From Nitrospirota bacterium (GTDB lineage Bacteria; Nitrospirota; Thermodesulfovibrionia; UBA6902), in assembly GCA_016213945.1 (NCBI GenBank), contig JACQZF010000009.1, forward strand, positions 1-38,341: a DNA stretch of 38,341 bases, given 5' to 3'. The translations under genes and the position numbers were made by a program. The notes beneath the pieces were generated by a model that worked only from the letters and a program-made list of their open reading frames with translations, ran no database searches and was not told the DNA's origin. Positions within the stretch are counted from its first letter, which is position 1. Every line of letters begins with the position of its first letter. Positions 1 to 9,269 of this stretch are shown here, one piece after another.

Positions 1-1257
1 GTCAAAAACGGCGGGGAGCAGTTAAGGCATCTCCTGAGTGTAATACGCTCACAGAAAAAAGTTGAGGATGTGGAGATTATTGTCCTGGATTCCGAGTCAA
101 CAGATAACTCTGTTCAGGCAGCCGGAGAGTTTGGCGCAAAGGTGATCACTATTCCGCAAAGTGAATTCAACCACGGCAGGACCCGGAATATTGGCGCGGC
201 AGAAGCAAGCGGCGATTATATAGTTTTTACAGTGCAGGACGCGACGCCTGTCAGCAACTATTGGCTGTATAACATGATATGCCCGTTTGCCGGGTATCCT
301 GAATTGGCTGCGCTTTCAACAAGGCAGTTTACCCGGCCGGAGGCAGACCTTTTCAGTTTATGGGCCAACGATATCATGACAAAGTCATTGGGTTTTGAGG
401 GAGACACCATTTACTCGATGTCAGAAAATGCAGGAGATATAGACTGGCAGCTCTTTGACAGCGTCACTAAAAGAAGGCTTACATTCTTTGATAATGTCTC
501 GTCCTGTGTCAGAAGGGACGTTTTTGCAAAGACGCAGTTCAGCCCCCTGATAAATGCGGAGGACATTGATTTCGGCGTGAAACTCCTTGAACAGAGAATG
601 CCGATCGGTTATCTGACATCAACCGGTGTCTACCACTGGCATGAGAAGGGCGCGGATGATGTTTTTAAACGTAACTACATCGGCACAAAGGCGCAGATAT
701 ATACACTCAAGAATGACCTGCCGCACTTTTTTGATACGAATGATTTAAGCTGGCAGGACCTGATGGAGAGCTGCACCGGCCTTTATGATCTGATCAGTGT
801 CTCCGTTGCCGAATCAGGCGTCGTCGCCTCTGACCCTCTGACAGCCATCAGGTCATTCATCAATATCTTTCAGAGAAACATGGAACTGTCTCCAGACAGG
901 ATAGAGATACCAATAAAGAAGACAAAAGCTTCTGAAAATGATGGGCTGGGTCCGTTAATCAGGCAGTTGACAAAAGATATGGCTTTCACACCGGAAAGGA
1001 AATACAACTTCAAGAAGAACCTTTTCATCTCAACATTCATGGGCCACTTTAAGGAATTTGCCGAGTATCTTTATAACAACCAGCGTACTTTGAAAGACAG
1101 GGAGAAAGAATTCGTCTCCAGCATCTATAAGATCTTTGCTATGGCAGCAGGCAGCGGGACCGGGCTTTATCATATTGAATTGGAAGCCTCAAACCGGTTG
1201 ACCCCTGAACTGAAAACAATAGACCGGTTATTGGGAAAAGGTGTTTGCTATTCTTAA
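1..1257 (+). CDS. Glycosyltransferase family 2 (rhamnosyltransferase-like), 5' end cut by window
   Basis: The reading frame is open from base 1, so the N-terminus lies outside the window; 418 residues are visible. The visible start of the GT-A fold carries the strand ending VLDSESTDNS, followed by FNHGRTRN and a QDATP segment in the place of the metal-binding acidic motif. This order is typical of GT2 rhamnosyltransferase-like enzymes, which move a sugar from a nucleotide donor at the inner face of the membrane. A helical C-terminal half of about 200 residues follows the catalytic domain and has no motif I recognise. The gene overlaps the next one by 17 nt, which suggests translational coupling. 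The acceptor is unknown; the neighbourhood suggests flagellin or surface glycan. Confidence 0.8.
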   Translation, partial: VKNGGEQLRHLLSVIRSQKKVEDVEIIVLDSESTDNSVQAAGEFGAKVITIPQSEFNHGRTRNIGAAEASGDYIVFTVQDATPVSNYWLYNMICPFAGYPELAALSTRQFTRPEADLFSLWANDIMTKSLGFEGDTIYSMSENAGDIDWQLFDSVTKRRLTFFDNVSSCVRRDVFAKTQFSPLINAEDIDFGVKLLEQRMPIGYLTSTGVYHWHEKGADDVFKRNYIGTKAQIYTLKNDLPHFFDTNDLSWQDLMESCTGLYDLISVSVAESGVVASDPLTAIRSFINIFQRNMELSPDRIEIPIKKTKASENDGLGPLIRQLTKDMAFTPERKYNFKKNLFISTFMGHFKEFAEYLYNNQRTLKDREKEFVSSIYKIFAMAAGSGTGLYHIELEASNRLTPELKTIDRLLGKGVCYS

Positions 1258-2947
1258 TGCACATTTTTTGCTGGAAACAAAATGTGGGGCCCAAACCCTC
1301 AGGGTGATGGGTGAGGATGGCGCTGAAAAGACCATCCACAGCCTTTACGATCCATGGGCTGAGGCAACGTCGATTGTCGGCGCATTTGAGTTTGACGGCA
1401 AAGGAATGCTCGTTGTACTGGGCCTCGGTCTCGGCTATCATGTCGCGGAACTGGTCAAAAAATTTCCTGACGCGCAAGTCCTCGTAGTTGAAGCGCATAC
1501 TGAAATATATGAGCTTGCAAGAGGGTCGGGGGTCCCCCTTTGGAATGTGGAATTTATCGTCGGGCTTTCATCTGACGAAGCTCTCAGGGAAATAACAGGC
1601 CGCCAGATGAAAGAGGGCATAAAGCCGGTTTCCGTCTTCGCATTGTCTTCAGAGGTGTCCGCATTCCCCTCTTATTACCAGCCGATATTTTCTTCATTGA
1701 AAAAAACTGCTTCCGTAAAATTATGGGAGCGCCTGAGATATCCGAAATTCAGTAAAGAAAAATTAAATGTCCTGCTGATTGACTCAGGCTACTTCCTTGT
1801 CAGGGAAATTGAAAAGGCGCTGGCATCTTTAGGTCATGACGTTGTTAAGTTTCCGGTGAAAAACTACCCCCCTGTATCCCCCCTTGTCAAGGGGGGAGTT
1901 GAAAGCGGTTATGATAATGAAGGCTTGATACGGAGAATAGTCGAGGCGACACTGAAATTCAAACCGGATTTCATACTGACAATGAATCATCTGGGTTTTG
2001 ATGAAACGGGGGCGCTCACTTCTTTTTTTAAATCAATCGAGATGCCTGTTGCGTCCTGGTATGTTGACAGCCCCGGTCTCATTGTCAGGGCGTTTGAAAA
2101 AAATGTGTCTCCATATGCGACGCTCTTTTTATGGGACAGGACGTATATCGAGGAAATGAAAGCAGCGGGTTTTGAATCTGTCGAATACCTGCCCCTTGGC
2201 ACTGATGAGAGTATTTTTAAGCCGGGGGGCATAGAGGGGTATTCGTGCGACGCGGGCTTTGTCGCGAATTCAATGATTGAACCTGTAAATAAATGGTTGT
2301 CGAAATTTGATAAGGCGATGCATCCGTTGATTGCGAGGCTGGCTGAAGAATATGCAGGCGCTAAAGATATGAATGATGAAAATATGAACACACCCCTTGC
2401 TCCCCTTTTGATAGAGGGGAAAAGACTCTCTGAAAAGGAGAAGATGGATTTTGAGGCAGCGGTGCTCTGGAAGGCAACATTAATTTACAGGCTTTCATGT
2501 ATCAGGATGTTTGAAGATGTGGGCCTCCATGTTCATGGTGACAAAGGATGGGAAGTCCTGCTGGACAGTAAAAAGATAAAACTCCTGCCGCCGTTAAATT
2601 ATTACAAGGAGCTTCCCCGTTTTTACAATGCCTGTAAAATCAATTTTAACGCGACAAGCCTTCAGATGAGAGAGGCTGTCAACCAGAGGGTCTTTGATGT
2701 CCCGTCATGCGGCGCATTTCTGCTTACCGATTATCAGAAAAGTCTCGATGGACTTTTTGATATAGGTAATGAGATCGTTGTTTATAAACACAAAGATGAA
2801 ATACCGGGTCTCGTGAAATTTTATCTCGGTCATTCTGAAAAGAGAGATGAGATCGCAAGGAGAGGGAGAGAGCGGGTCCTCAAAGAGCACACGTATAAGC
2901 ACAGGATCGGCAATTTAATTCAGGTCATGAAAAAAAGATATAGTTAG
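1241..2947 (+). CDS. MptE-like (Maf/DUF115) domain fused to CgeB-type glycosyltransferase
   Basis: 568 residues from a GTG start inside the previous gene; a stop at 1220 in the same frame limits the start. Residues about 30-150 carry SLYDPW and VLGLGLGYHVAEL, the nucleotide-binding loop seen in MptE-like/Maf flagellin glycosylation proteins. From about residue 175 the protein resembles CgeB-type GT-B glycosyltransferases: a DSGYFLV start, a YLPLGTDES linker, and a C-terminal FDVPSCGAFLLTDY donor-site segment ending in KEHTYKHR. Two short palindromic repeat insertions are read in frame (near residues 207-220 and 383-395). It is a paralogue of the C-terminal two thirds of the 4090-6858 gene. 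The probable role is glycosylation of flagellin or another surface polymer; the sugar is unknown. Confidence 0.78.
   Translation: MFAILNAHFLLETKCGAQTLRVMGEDGAEKTIHSLYDPWAEATSIVGAFEFDGKGMLVVLGLGLGYHVAELVKKFPDAQVLVVEAHTEIYELARGSGVPLWNVEFIVGLSSDEALREITGRQMKEGIKPVSVFALSSEVSAFPSYYQPIFSSLKKTASVKLWERLRYPKFSKEKLNVLLIDSGYFLVREIEKALASLGHDVVKFPVKNYPPVSPLVKGGVESGYDNEGLIRRIVEATLKFKPDFILTMNHLGFDETGALTSFFKSIEMPVASWYVDSPGLIVRAFEKNVSPYATLFLWDRTYIEEMKAAGFESVEYLPLGTDESIFKPGGIEGYSCDAGFVANSMIEPVNKWLSKFDKAMHPLIARLAEEYAGAKDMNDENMNTPLAPLLIEGKRLSEKEKMDFEAAVLWKATLIYRLSCIRMFEDVGLHVHGDKGWEVLLDSKKIKLLPPLNYYKELPRFYNACKINFNATSLQMREAVNQRVFDVPSCGAFLLTDYQKSLDGLFDIGNEIVVYKHKDEIPGLVKFYLGHSEKRDEIARRGRERVLKEHTYKHRIGNLIQVMKKRYS
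1864..1900 (+). repeat. Palindromic repeat inserted in frame in a coding sequence
   Basis: A GC-rich palindrome with arms CCCCCCTTG and CAAGGGGGG around a single T (1878-1896) lies inside the MptE/CgeB gene. It is translated as PPVSPLVKGG without breaking the frame. Related elements occur at 2391-2420 and 5458-5506. Confidence 0.75.
2391..2420 (+). repeat. Degenerate copy of the in-frame palindromic repeat
   Basis: CCCCT and AGGGG arms (2402-2406 and 2415-2419) surround an imperfect centre. It is read as TPLAPLLIEG in the same frame relation as the 1864 and 5458 copies, and looks like an older, decayed insertion. Confidence 0.55.
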
Positions 2948-2978
2948 CCAAATATTTAAAACGATAAAAGGAGAGATA

Positions 2979-3809
2979 ATGCCAACAAGCACTTACAGCC
3001 ATATACCCACTATGATCCGCTTTTTTCAAATGATAAAACCGGCGTCCATCCTTGACATAGGGGTTGGCAACGGGAAAATGGGTTTTCTTGCCAGGGACTT
3101 GCTCGATGTAATGATCGGTGGGAACTACAAAAAAGAAAACTGGGGCGTTCGCATTGACGGGATAGAAGTTTTCCCTGAATACATTCAGGCGCATCAAAGG
3201 GCCATTTATGATGATATATACATCGGCGACTCTTTCGAGGTAATGGACAGGGTAGGAGAGTATGACCTTATTATCCTCGGCGACGTTCTTGAGCATTTTA
3301 CGAAAGAAAAGGCATGGCAGTTTTTGGACAAGTGCGTCAAGCACTGCCGCCAATACATGATCATCAATATACCGCTTGGGGAGAAATGGACCCAGCCCCC
3401 GATGTTCGGCAATTCACACGAAGAGCATCTATCTTTCTGGACATATGAAGAGTTCGGCCCTTTTACCTGTGAAAAAGAGTTTTATCATTTTTCGAATATC
3501 GGCGACTACGGCTGCCTGCTTGTAAAGAAAGAAAATTATATGCATTACCGTTTAAGGGATAATGCCGACGCCCTTTATTTTAAGGGGAATAAACAGGACG
3601 CGGTAAGCTATTTAAAAAACAGTCTGCCAGATCTTCCGCCTGATATAGACAGCGAGTATTTACTGGTGGATTTGTTGCTGAGAGACCGGTTTGTGGAAGA
3701 GGCAAAAGAGAGACTGGACAGGATAATTAAATTATTCCCTGATGACGGGCAGGCAAAAGAGTACCTTGAAAAACTCATCAGTTTTGAAAAAAATGCAATG
3801 GCAGGCTGA
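2979..3809 (+). CDS. Class I SAM-dependent methyltransferase with C-terminal TPR-like tail
   Basis: 276 residues from an ATG preceded by AAAGGAGAG. The SAM-binding glycine motif is ILDIGVGNGKMG (residues about 20-31), followed by DGIEVFPEY for the ribose-binding acid and DLIILGDVLEH for the post-II strand. These are hallmarks of a Rossmann-fold class I methyltransferase. The last 80 residues are helical (NADALYFKGNKQDAVSYL, then a second similar helix pair) and resemble TPR units. It sits 31 bp after the glycosyltransferase gene and is probably in the same operon, where it could methylate a sugar or the glycosylated carrier. The substrate cannot be told from sequence. Confidence 0.75.
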   Translation: MPTSTYSHIPTMIRFFQMIKPASILDIGVGNGKMGFLARDLLDVMIGGNYKKENWGVRIDGIEVFPEYIQAHQRAIYDDIYIGDSFEVMDRVGEYDLIILGDVLEHFTKEKAWQFLDKCVKHCRQYMIINIPLGEKWTQPPMFGNSHEEHLSFWTYEEFGPFTCEKEFYHFSNIGDYGCLLVKKENYMHYRLRDNADALYFKGNKQDAVSYLKNSLPDLPPDIDSEYLLVDLLLRDRFVEEAKERLDRIIKLFPDDGQAKEYLEKLISFEKNAMAG

Positions 3810-4089
3810 GTGTCCGCTCTGGCGGATTATCGCTGTCTCATGTCAACTGGTTGACGTCTGTATGTTCGTGTTAATCGGGGAGAGTTACAATAAGCCGGAT
3901 GAACACCCCTCTTAATATCCTTTTAGAATCCATTGGTTTCAGTCCTTCCATCTGCGCAGGTCAGTCTATCTCCTGGTGTTTATCATATTGGCAAGAGACT
4001 TGCTTATTATCAGATTAAGGTTTTTTTATTATGGGAATACCGTACTTATTTAAAGTGATCATGAAATGTTTAAGTGAAACAACAGAGCA
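3810..4089. other. 280-bp intergenic region with a sigma-54-type promoter
   Basis: No ORF with coding character is seen on either strand. The region separates two co-oriented glycosylation genes. The only recognisable element is the sigma-54 site listed separately. Confidence 0.6.
3989..4004 (+). promoter_or_regulatory. Candidate sigma-54 (RpoN) promoter
   Basis: TGGCAAGAGACTTGCT matches the -24/-12 consensus TGGCAYRNNNNTTGCW at all but one position. GG (3990-3991) and GC (4002-4003) are at the required 10-bp separation. The expected transcript start near 4016 lies about 74 bp before the ATG at 4090. RpoN control is common for flagellar and glycosylation genes. An activator site was not identified. 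Confidence 0.6.
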
Positions 4090-6858
4090 ATGAGAATACT
4101 GATTTTCAACTGGCATGAAGGGTACATACATCTTTTAGCCAAGACCGGCTACCAGTTCGATATTGCCGAGGTATATAAAGGCAGCCGGTTCGGCTGGATA
4201 AAAGAATTCAGGCCGGTACCTCCGGGATGCCGTCTTATAACTGAAGATGAAGCCCTGAAATGCCTCGTGGACGGAGAATATGATAAGGTTATTTGCCAGA
4301 ACGTAGATGACCTTTTATTAACTTATCAGTACAACACCCCGATCATTCAGCTCTTCCACACAAAATATTCACTCATGACCTCGCTTCTTCCCGAAGACGT
4401 CAAAATTAAATTCCGCGAAGATCTAACAAGGGTGCTCTCTTCAATCAAGGACATTACACTGGTTTTTATATCTTCATCAAAGAGAACAGAATGGGGATTC
4501 GGCGGAGAAGTAATTCTCCCCGGTATAGACATGAGCGAATACAATGGTTATCAGGGCGGCATTGCCAGGGCGTTGATTGCGAAAAACGGGCTCACGCCCC
4601 ACAGCATAAAGAATATTGAAAATGTCCTGGGCGGCGTTCCCTGCACGCTCCTGGGTGACTGTCCCGCTGCCCCTGAAGCGCATTTACCGGCAAGCTGGGA
4701 TGAATACAAAAGTTATTTGCAAAGCCACAGGGTTTATCTGAGCATGTTGGACGATCAGTATGATGACGGATATAACCTTTCAATGCTTGAGGCAATGGCC
4801 ACAGGGATGCCGGTGGTCTCCGTTGCCAACGCGACATCTCCGCTAATCGACGGCGTCAACGGATATATTTCACAGGACGTGACATATCTGAGAAAGAGGC
4901 TGAATGAATTGATGCGGGACCAGTCCCTTGCAGAATCTCTCGGCAAAAAGGCGAGGGAAACCGTCATTGAGAAATTCCCGCTTGAAACTTTTATCACTAA
5001 TTGGAAAAGGGTCATCGGGTCCTCAAAAGGAGTAACCACCTCTTCTTCATGTACAGGAAGAATGCAGACGGTATTTGAAAAAAATCTGTCCGCGCTCCGT
5101 GAAGTAAACCCTCAACTTGCTGAATCCATACTGAAGCACAATAATGAAACTTCACTGAAAATTGTTGACACGAAAACAGTGATGCCGTCTTTAAAAGTTG
5201 ATAATATTTCTTTGCACAGCCTGTACGATCCCATAAAAGAAGCCAGGTCCTGGTTCCTGCATTATGAAAAAGATATTCAGGAAGCAGAGTCGATCTCTGT
5301 GCTGGGGTTCGGACTTGGATATCATGTTGTGGAATTGTGCAAAAATACCGGCAAGGAAATAACAGTATTTGAGCCGCGCCTTGATATCTTAAAGACAGCC
5401 ATGGGGTCCATCTGCCTGACTTCTATTTTGAAAAAGATAAAGATAGTTACGGATGAAAACCCCTCTATATCTCCCCTTGGCAAGGGGGGAATTAAGGGGG
5501 GTAAAAAGGCAGCAATTCTCCATCATAAACCTTCTGTGAGCATCAGCCGTGAATATTTTGAACACTTGATTACACGCCTGAAATCACTTGAGAGGATCAA
5601 CAAGGGCCTCAAAATCCTTGTGGTCAGCCCTTTGTTCGGCGGCTCGCTTCCCATTGCCATGTATTGTTCTTCAACGCTGAAAAAGATGGGGCACAATGTT
5701 GAGCTCATCGACAACAGCAGGTTTGCGGATGCCCTGTTTTATGCAAAAAATATTACAGAAGACAAACTGAGATATAAGACGCTGATAGATTATCTAACAG
5801 CATTTCTTTCCGAAGCAGTCATGGCAAGGTGTGAGACCTTCAGGCCGGACCTCGTCTTTGCCCTTGCTCAGGCCCCTTTGACAATCGAGTGTCTTGAAAG
5901 GCTCAGGCAGCGCAGCATCCCTACCGCATACTGGTTTGTTGAGGATTTCAGGGTGATGGACTACTGGAAAAATATAGCCGGACATTATGATTATTTCTTC
6001 ACTATTCAGAGGGGCGCGTTCTTTGATGAATTAAAAAAAGCCGGAAAAAGTAATTTTCATTATCTTCCCCTTGCCGCAAGCAGTGACGTCCATAATAAAG
6101 TTGAAATGACTGATGAAGAAAAACATTATTACGGCAGCGACATATCTTTTGTCGGGGCGGGATATTACAACAGGAGACACTTGTTTAAAGGACTGCTCGA
6201 TTATGATTTCAAGATATGGGGCACGGACTGGGACATGAATTCATCTCTTGCAAGATGCCTGCAAAGGTCGGGGGAGAGGATTGTCACAGAGGAGATAGTG
6301 AAGATATTCAACGCGTCAAGGATAAGCATAAACCTTCACTCCTCAACCTATCACAAAGGCATAAATCCGTTTGGCGATTTCGTGAATCCGAGGACTTTTG
6401 AAATAGCTGGCTGCGGCGCATTTCAGCTCGTCGACAGGCGTTCGGAGTTTGCGGATTTGTTTGAGGAAGGAAAAGAGATTGTAGTGTTTGAAGACCTTGA
6501 AGACCTTAGAAAGAAAATCAACCATTATCTCAATTCCCCGGAAGAAAGAGAGATGTTAGCGGAAAACGCAAGGCAAAAGGTTTTGAAGAAACATACATAT
6601 AAACACAGAATGACTGAGATGCTGAATCTTCTGACTGTCAGTGGATTTCAGCCGCAGGCACAGTCTGTGGAAGGCGAAGTTGTTGAAGCCCTTATTGGAG
6701 AAGCTGGCGCTGACAGCGAGCTGTCAAAATATCTTTCACGATTTTCAGACAGGGAGAGAATAACCCTTTACGATATAGTGAAAGACATAGAAACAAATGA
6801 AGGAGACCTGAGCCGTTCAGAGACGTTGTTGCTCGTCATGAACGAGTTTACAAAATAA
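4090..6858 (+). CDS. Three-part glycosyltransferase: GT-B domain, MptE-like domain, CgeB-type domain
   Basis: 922 residues. Residues 1-310 form a GT4-like unit, with IFNWHEGY at the start and DGYNLSMLEAMATGMPVV as the donor-binding E-x7-E-like segment. Residues about 370-450 carry SLHSLYDP and VLGFGLGYHVVEL (MptE-like/Maf nucleotide loop). Residues about 500-860 are CgeB-type (SYWF-like VEDFRVMDYW, then PLAASSD, then FEIAGCGAFQLVDRR and KKHTYKHR). The last two parts mirror the 1241-2947 protein; here another glycosyltransferase is fused in front. A palindromic repeat insertion is translated near residues 457-470. It probably starts its own transcript from the sigma-54 site upstream, and the ribosome-binding site is weak. 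Confidence 0.78.
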   Translation: MRILIFNWHEGYIHLLAKTGYQFDIAEVYKGSRFGWIKEFRPVPPGCRLITEDEALKCLVDGEYDKVICQNVDDLLLTYQYNTPIIQLFHTKYSLMTSLLPEDVKIKFREDLTRVLSSIKDITLVFISSSKRTEWGFGGEVILPGIDMSEYNGYQGGIARALIAKNGLTPHSIKNIENVLGGVPCTLLGDCPAAPEAHLPASWDEYKSYLQSHRVYLSMLDDQYDDGYNLSMLEAMATGMPVVSVANATSPLIDGVNGYISQDVTYLRKRLNELMRDQSLAESLGKKARETVIEKFPLETFITNWKRVIGSSKGVTTSSSCTGRMQTVFEKNLSALREVNPQLAESILKHNNETSLKIVDTKTVMPSLKVDNISLHSLYDPIKEARSWFLHYEKDIQEAESISVLGFGLGYHVVELCKNTGKEITVFEPRLDILKTAMGSICLTSILKKIKIVTDENPSISPLGKGGIKGGKKAAILHHKPSVSISREYFEHLITRLKSLERINKGLKILVVSPLFGGSLPIAMYCSSTLKKMGHNVELIDNSRFADALFYAKNITEDKLRYKTLIDYLTAFLSEAVMARCETFRPDLVFALAQAPLTIECLERLRQRSIPTAYWFVEDFRVMDYWKNIAGHYDYFFTIQRGAFFDELKKAGKSNFHYLPLAASSDVHNKVEMTDEEKHYYGSDISFVGAGYYNRRHLFKGLLDYDFKIWGTDWDMNSSLARCLQRSGERIVTEEIVKIFNASRISINLHSSTYHKGINPFGDFVNPRTFEIAGCGAFQLVDRRSEFADLFEEGKEIVVFEDLEDLRKKINHYLNSPEEREMLAENARQKVLKKHTYKHRMTEMLNLLTVSGFQPQAQSVEGEVVEALIGEAGADSELSKYLSRFSDRERITLYDIVKDIETNEGDLSRSETLLLVMNEFTK
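5458..5506 (+). repeat. Palindromic repeat inserted in frame in a coding sequence
   Basis: CCCCTTG-G-CAAGGGG (5473-5487) with a following AAGGGGGG tract is read as NPSISPLGKGGIKGG inside the 922-residue protein. It has the same core peptide, SPLxKGG, as the copy at 1864. Confidence 0.75.
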
Positions 6859-6860
6859 TA

Positions 6861-8687
6861 ATGGCTGTGAAAGAAATCATAATCATTAATCTTACACGAT
6901 TGGGTGACCTCCTGCAGACTACACCTTTGATGGCCGGGTTCAAGGAGGCAAACCCCGGGGGCAAAATTACGCTTGTAATTAATTCTTCATTTGCTGAGAT
7001 CTGCAAAGGCATCCCGTTTATTGACGATCTCATTACGTTTGATATGCGCGGCTTCAGAGAGAGGCTTGTACAGAAGAAATACAACCTTGTGGAGAATTTC
7101 AGATTCCTTGATGGATTAATAGACACGATTAACTGCAAGGAGTATGACCTTGCAATGAATCTTACTCATTCTCCGATAAGCGCGCTCATAACTTCTCTCG
7201 TCAGTGCAAAGGAAATAAGAGGGAATACCGTAGACGGTGAAGGGCACAGGATGATTAGACACCACTGGTTAAGATACTTCTTCAATGTCATTCCCAACAG
7301 GGACTACAATCCATTTCATCTTGTGGACATGTATCTGAAGGCTGGCGACGTGATGCCGAAAAAGAAGGGGCTGATTTTTGAAGTTCAGGATGAGGACGGG
7401 GAAAGGGCCGAAGTTCTCTTGAAAGACCGTGGAGTTAAAAATGACGGCCTGCTTTTCGGCATTCATCTCGGGGCAAGCAAGAGTGATAAAACATGGCCGG
7501 TGTCTGCTTTTGCCGCGCTTGCAAACATGATCACGCGTGAATTTGATGCAAAGATAGTCCTCTTTGGTTCTCCATCCGAGACTGATCTGGGAAGGGAATT
7601 TGAGACCCTTGCAGAACGCAAACCGGTAAATTTTATCGGCGGGACGAATATCGGGGAATTATCAGCGCTCGTTAAAAGGTGCGTCCTTTTTGTTAGTAAT
7701 GACACCGGACCTCTGCATCTTGCCACCGCTGTAGGGACAAAAGTCATAGACATTTTTACCGCAAATGTACATTTCATGGAAACAGGACCGTACGGCGAAG
7801 GACATTATGTTGTCCAGGCGGATATCCCCTGCGTTCCCTGCGCCTTTGATGTGAAGTGTAACAATATGGTATGCAAGGATGTCATAAACCCGGAAATTAT
7901 CTTTGAGGTTGTAAAAGAAAGCCTGGGGCGGAAATCATTGTTAGCTACAGCCGGTTCACCGATATGGAATAACCTGCAGGTTTACAGGACGTATTTTGAA
8001 GATGACGGGCTTCTTGGATTTTATCCTGTCGTGAAAAAACCTCTCAGGAAAGAGATGCTTTATTGCATCCTTTACCGGGAAGTATGGAATACGATTCCTG
8101 GAAGATCGAATGAAGAACAGGACAAGACCGATTACAAAATTTGTGATGCGCTGTCATCTTTATATACATTGGAGAACCTCTCGGAGCTCTCTCTTTCACT
8201 GTATAAAGAAATCAACGCGCTCGAAGAGCTGATAAGTCTTGCATACAAAGGGGCCGAAACAGCAGGCTTGCTTGAGAAAGAAGCGCGGAAGGATGACCTG
8301 AATATTGAAAAGCTCAAGGCTATGTCCGACAGCCTGGAGTCAATTGATGACCAAATTAAAACCATTGGACACGCAAATCCATGTCTAAGACCCCTTATAA
8401 TTGTTTTTGCATTTTCAAAAGAGGCCCTCGAAGGAGATGATCTCCTTAAATTGACTGAAGATACACACAGGATATACAGAGATTTAATAACCAGGGCCGG
8501 ATGTTTGTCGACATTAATGAAAAAAATTATGTTGTTTTTTGATTCAATAACAAACCATGTTGAGGCATATGAAAACGAGAAGAACACAGAGATACACTCA
8601 GTTTTGCCGGAAAAAGAAGGATTCCATGCAAGCGGTAATGACATAGCGCCTGTCATGTCGGCTTGTCCGAAATCATTCCCTGAGTAA
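6861..8687 (+). CDS. Glycosyltransferase family 9 (heptosyltransferase-like) with long C-terminal extension
   Basis: 608 residues, starting 2 bp after the previous stop. Residues 1-350 are GT9: LTRLGDLLQTTPL at the N-terminus, GIHLGASKSDKTWP in the middle and FVSNDTGPLHLATAVGTKVI for the donor pocket, as in ADP-heptose:LPS heptosyltransferases. CVPCAFDVKC follows, as in many GT9 C-terminal lobes. Residues about 365-608 are an added helical region (ELSLSLYKEINALEELISL and similar) with no motif I recognise. That makes the protein nearly twice the usual GT9 length. The context suggests flagellin or surface glycosylation rather than core LPS, but this is inference. Confidence 0.82.
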   Translation: MAVKEIIIINLTRLGDLLQTTPLMAGFKEANPGGKITLVINSSFAEICKGIPFIDDLITFDMRGFRERLVQKKYNLVENFRFLDGLIDTINCKEYDLAMNLTHSPISALITSLVSAKEIRGNTVDGEGHRMIRHHWLRYFFNVIPNRDYNPFHLVDMYLKAGDVMPKKKGLIFEVQDEDGERAEVLLKDRGVKNDGLLFGIHLGASKSDKTWPVSAFAALANMITREFDAKIVLFGSPSETDLGREFETLAERKPVNFIGGTNIGELSALVKRCVLFVSNDTGPLHLATAVGTKVIDIFTANVHFMETGPYGEGHYVVQADIPCVPCAFDVKCNNMVCKDVINPEIIFEVVKESLGRKSLLATAGSPIWNNLQVYRTYFEDDGLLGFYPVVKKPLRKEMLYCILYREVWNTIPGRSNEEQDKTDYKICDALSSLYTLENLSELSLSLYKEINALEELISLAYKGAETAGLLEKEARKDDLNIEKLKAMSDSLESIDDQIKTIGHANPCLRPLIIVFAFSKEALEGDDLLKLTEDTHRIYRDLITRAGCLSTLMKKIMLFFDSITNHVEAYENEKNTEIHSVLPEKEGFHASGNDIAPVMSACPKSFPE

Positions 8688-8746
8688 AACAAAAATCAGT
8701 TGAGGAAAAAGATAAAGTTAATTTTTTTAATGAACAGGAGGGAAAA

Positions 8747-9181
8747 ATGACCCAATTAAAGAAGGAAGTTAACATGCCGGAGATAATGAAGGCAATAAAA
8801 GACAGCGTTAATGACGCCAGATATGTTGCGCAGGGACTGTCGCAATCATTTAAGGGTAATGTCCAGTCTCTAAGGGTGGAGGAAAGCGAAAACGTGTTTA
8901 CAAGCCTGGTGCAGGACATAAACGATCTCAGGCACTTTATGGAATTCATCAAAGAACTGAAGCAGGGCATCAATTACTTTGACGGTTTTGGTTTGCCGGC
9001 AGATCCGATATCGAGCCATGATTCCGGACTTAATATTTTCAAGGAAATGCATTCAGCCTTTGAGACAAAAGACTGGATAATGCTGTCGGACCTTATTGAA
9101 TACGAACTTTCCCCGCTGCTTGATCAAGAGGGCGAATGGCTGGACGCCCTTGGCGGGAAAATTGCGGTATACGGGAATTAA
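8747..9181 (+). CDS. Unknown 144-residue helical protein at head of motility operon
   Basis: ATG preceded by AGGAGGG at good spacing. The protein is soluble, acidic and helical, with no signal peptide or membrane segment. The N-terminal part has amphipathic helices (MKAIKDSVNDARYVAQGL) and the C-terminus has DLIEYELSPLLDQEGEWLD. I do not recognise the family. It is followed after 88 bp by a response regulator and then PilZ, MotA and MotB genes, so a role linked to the flagellum or its glycosylation is possible but unproven. Confidence 0.6.
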   Translation: MTQLKKEVNMPEIMKAIKDSVNDARYVAQGLSQSFKGNVQSLRVEESENVFTSLVQDINDLRHFMEFIKELKQGINYFDGFGLPADPISSHDSGLNIFKEMHSAFETKDWIMLSDLIEYELSPLLDQEGEWLDALGGKIAVYGN

Positions 9182-9269
9182 GCCGGAAAGAAATGCCGGC
9201 CTGATGAAGAGCAGGGGTGAACCGGTGCTTCGGCTTGATGAGGAAATTGGGGAAGGAGAAATCAGATAA

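Noticed and set aside
8132-8692. 186-codon ORF on the - strand
   Set aside because: Antisense to the C-terminal part of the GT9 gene; Ser/Phe-rich composition typical of an opposite-strand shadow.
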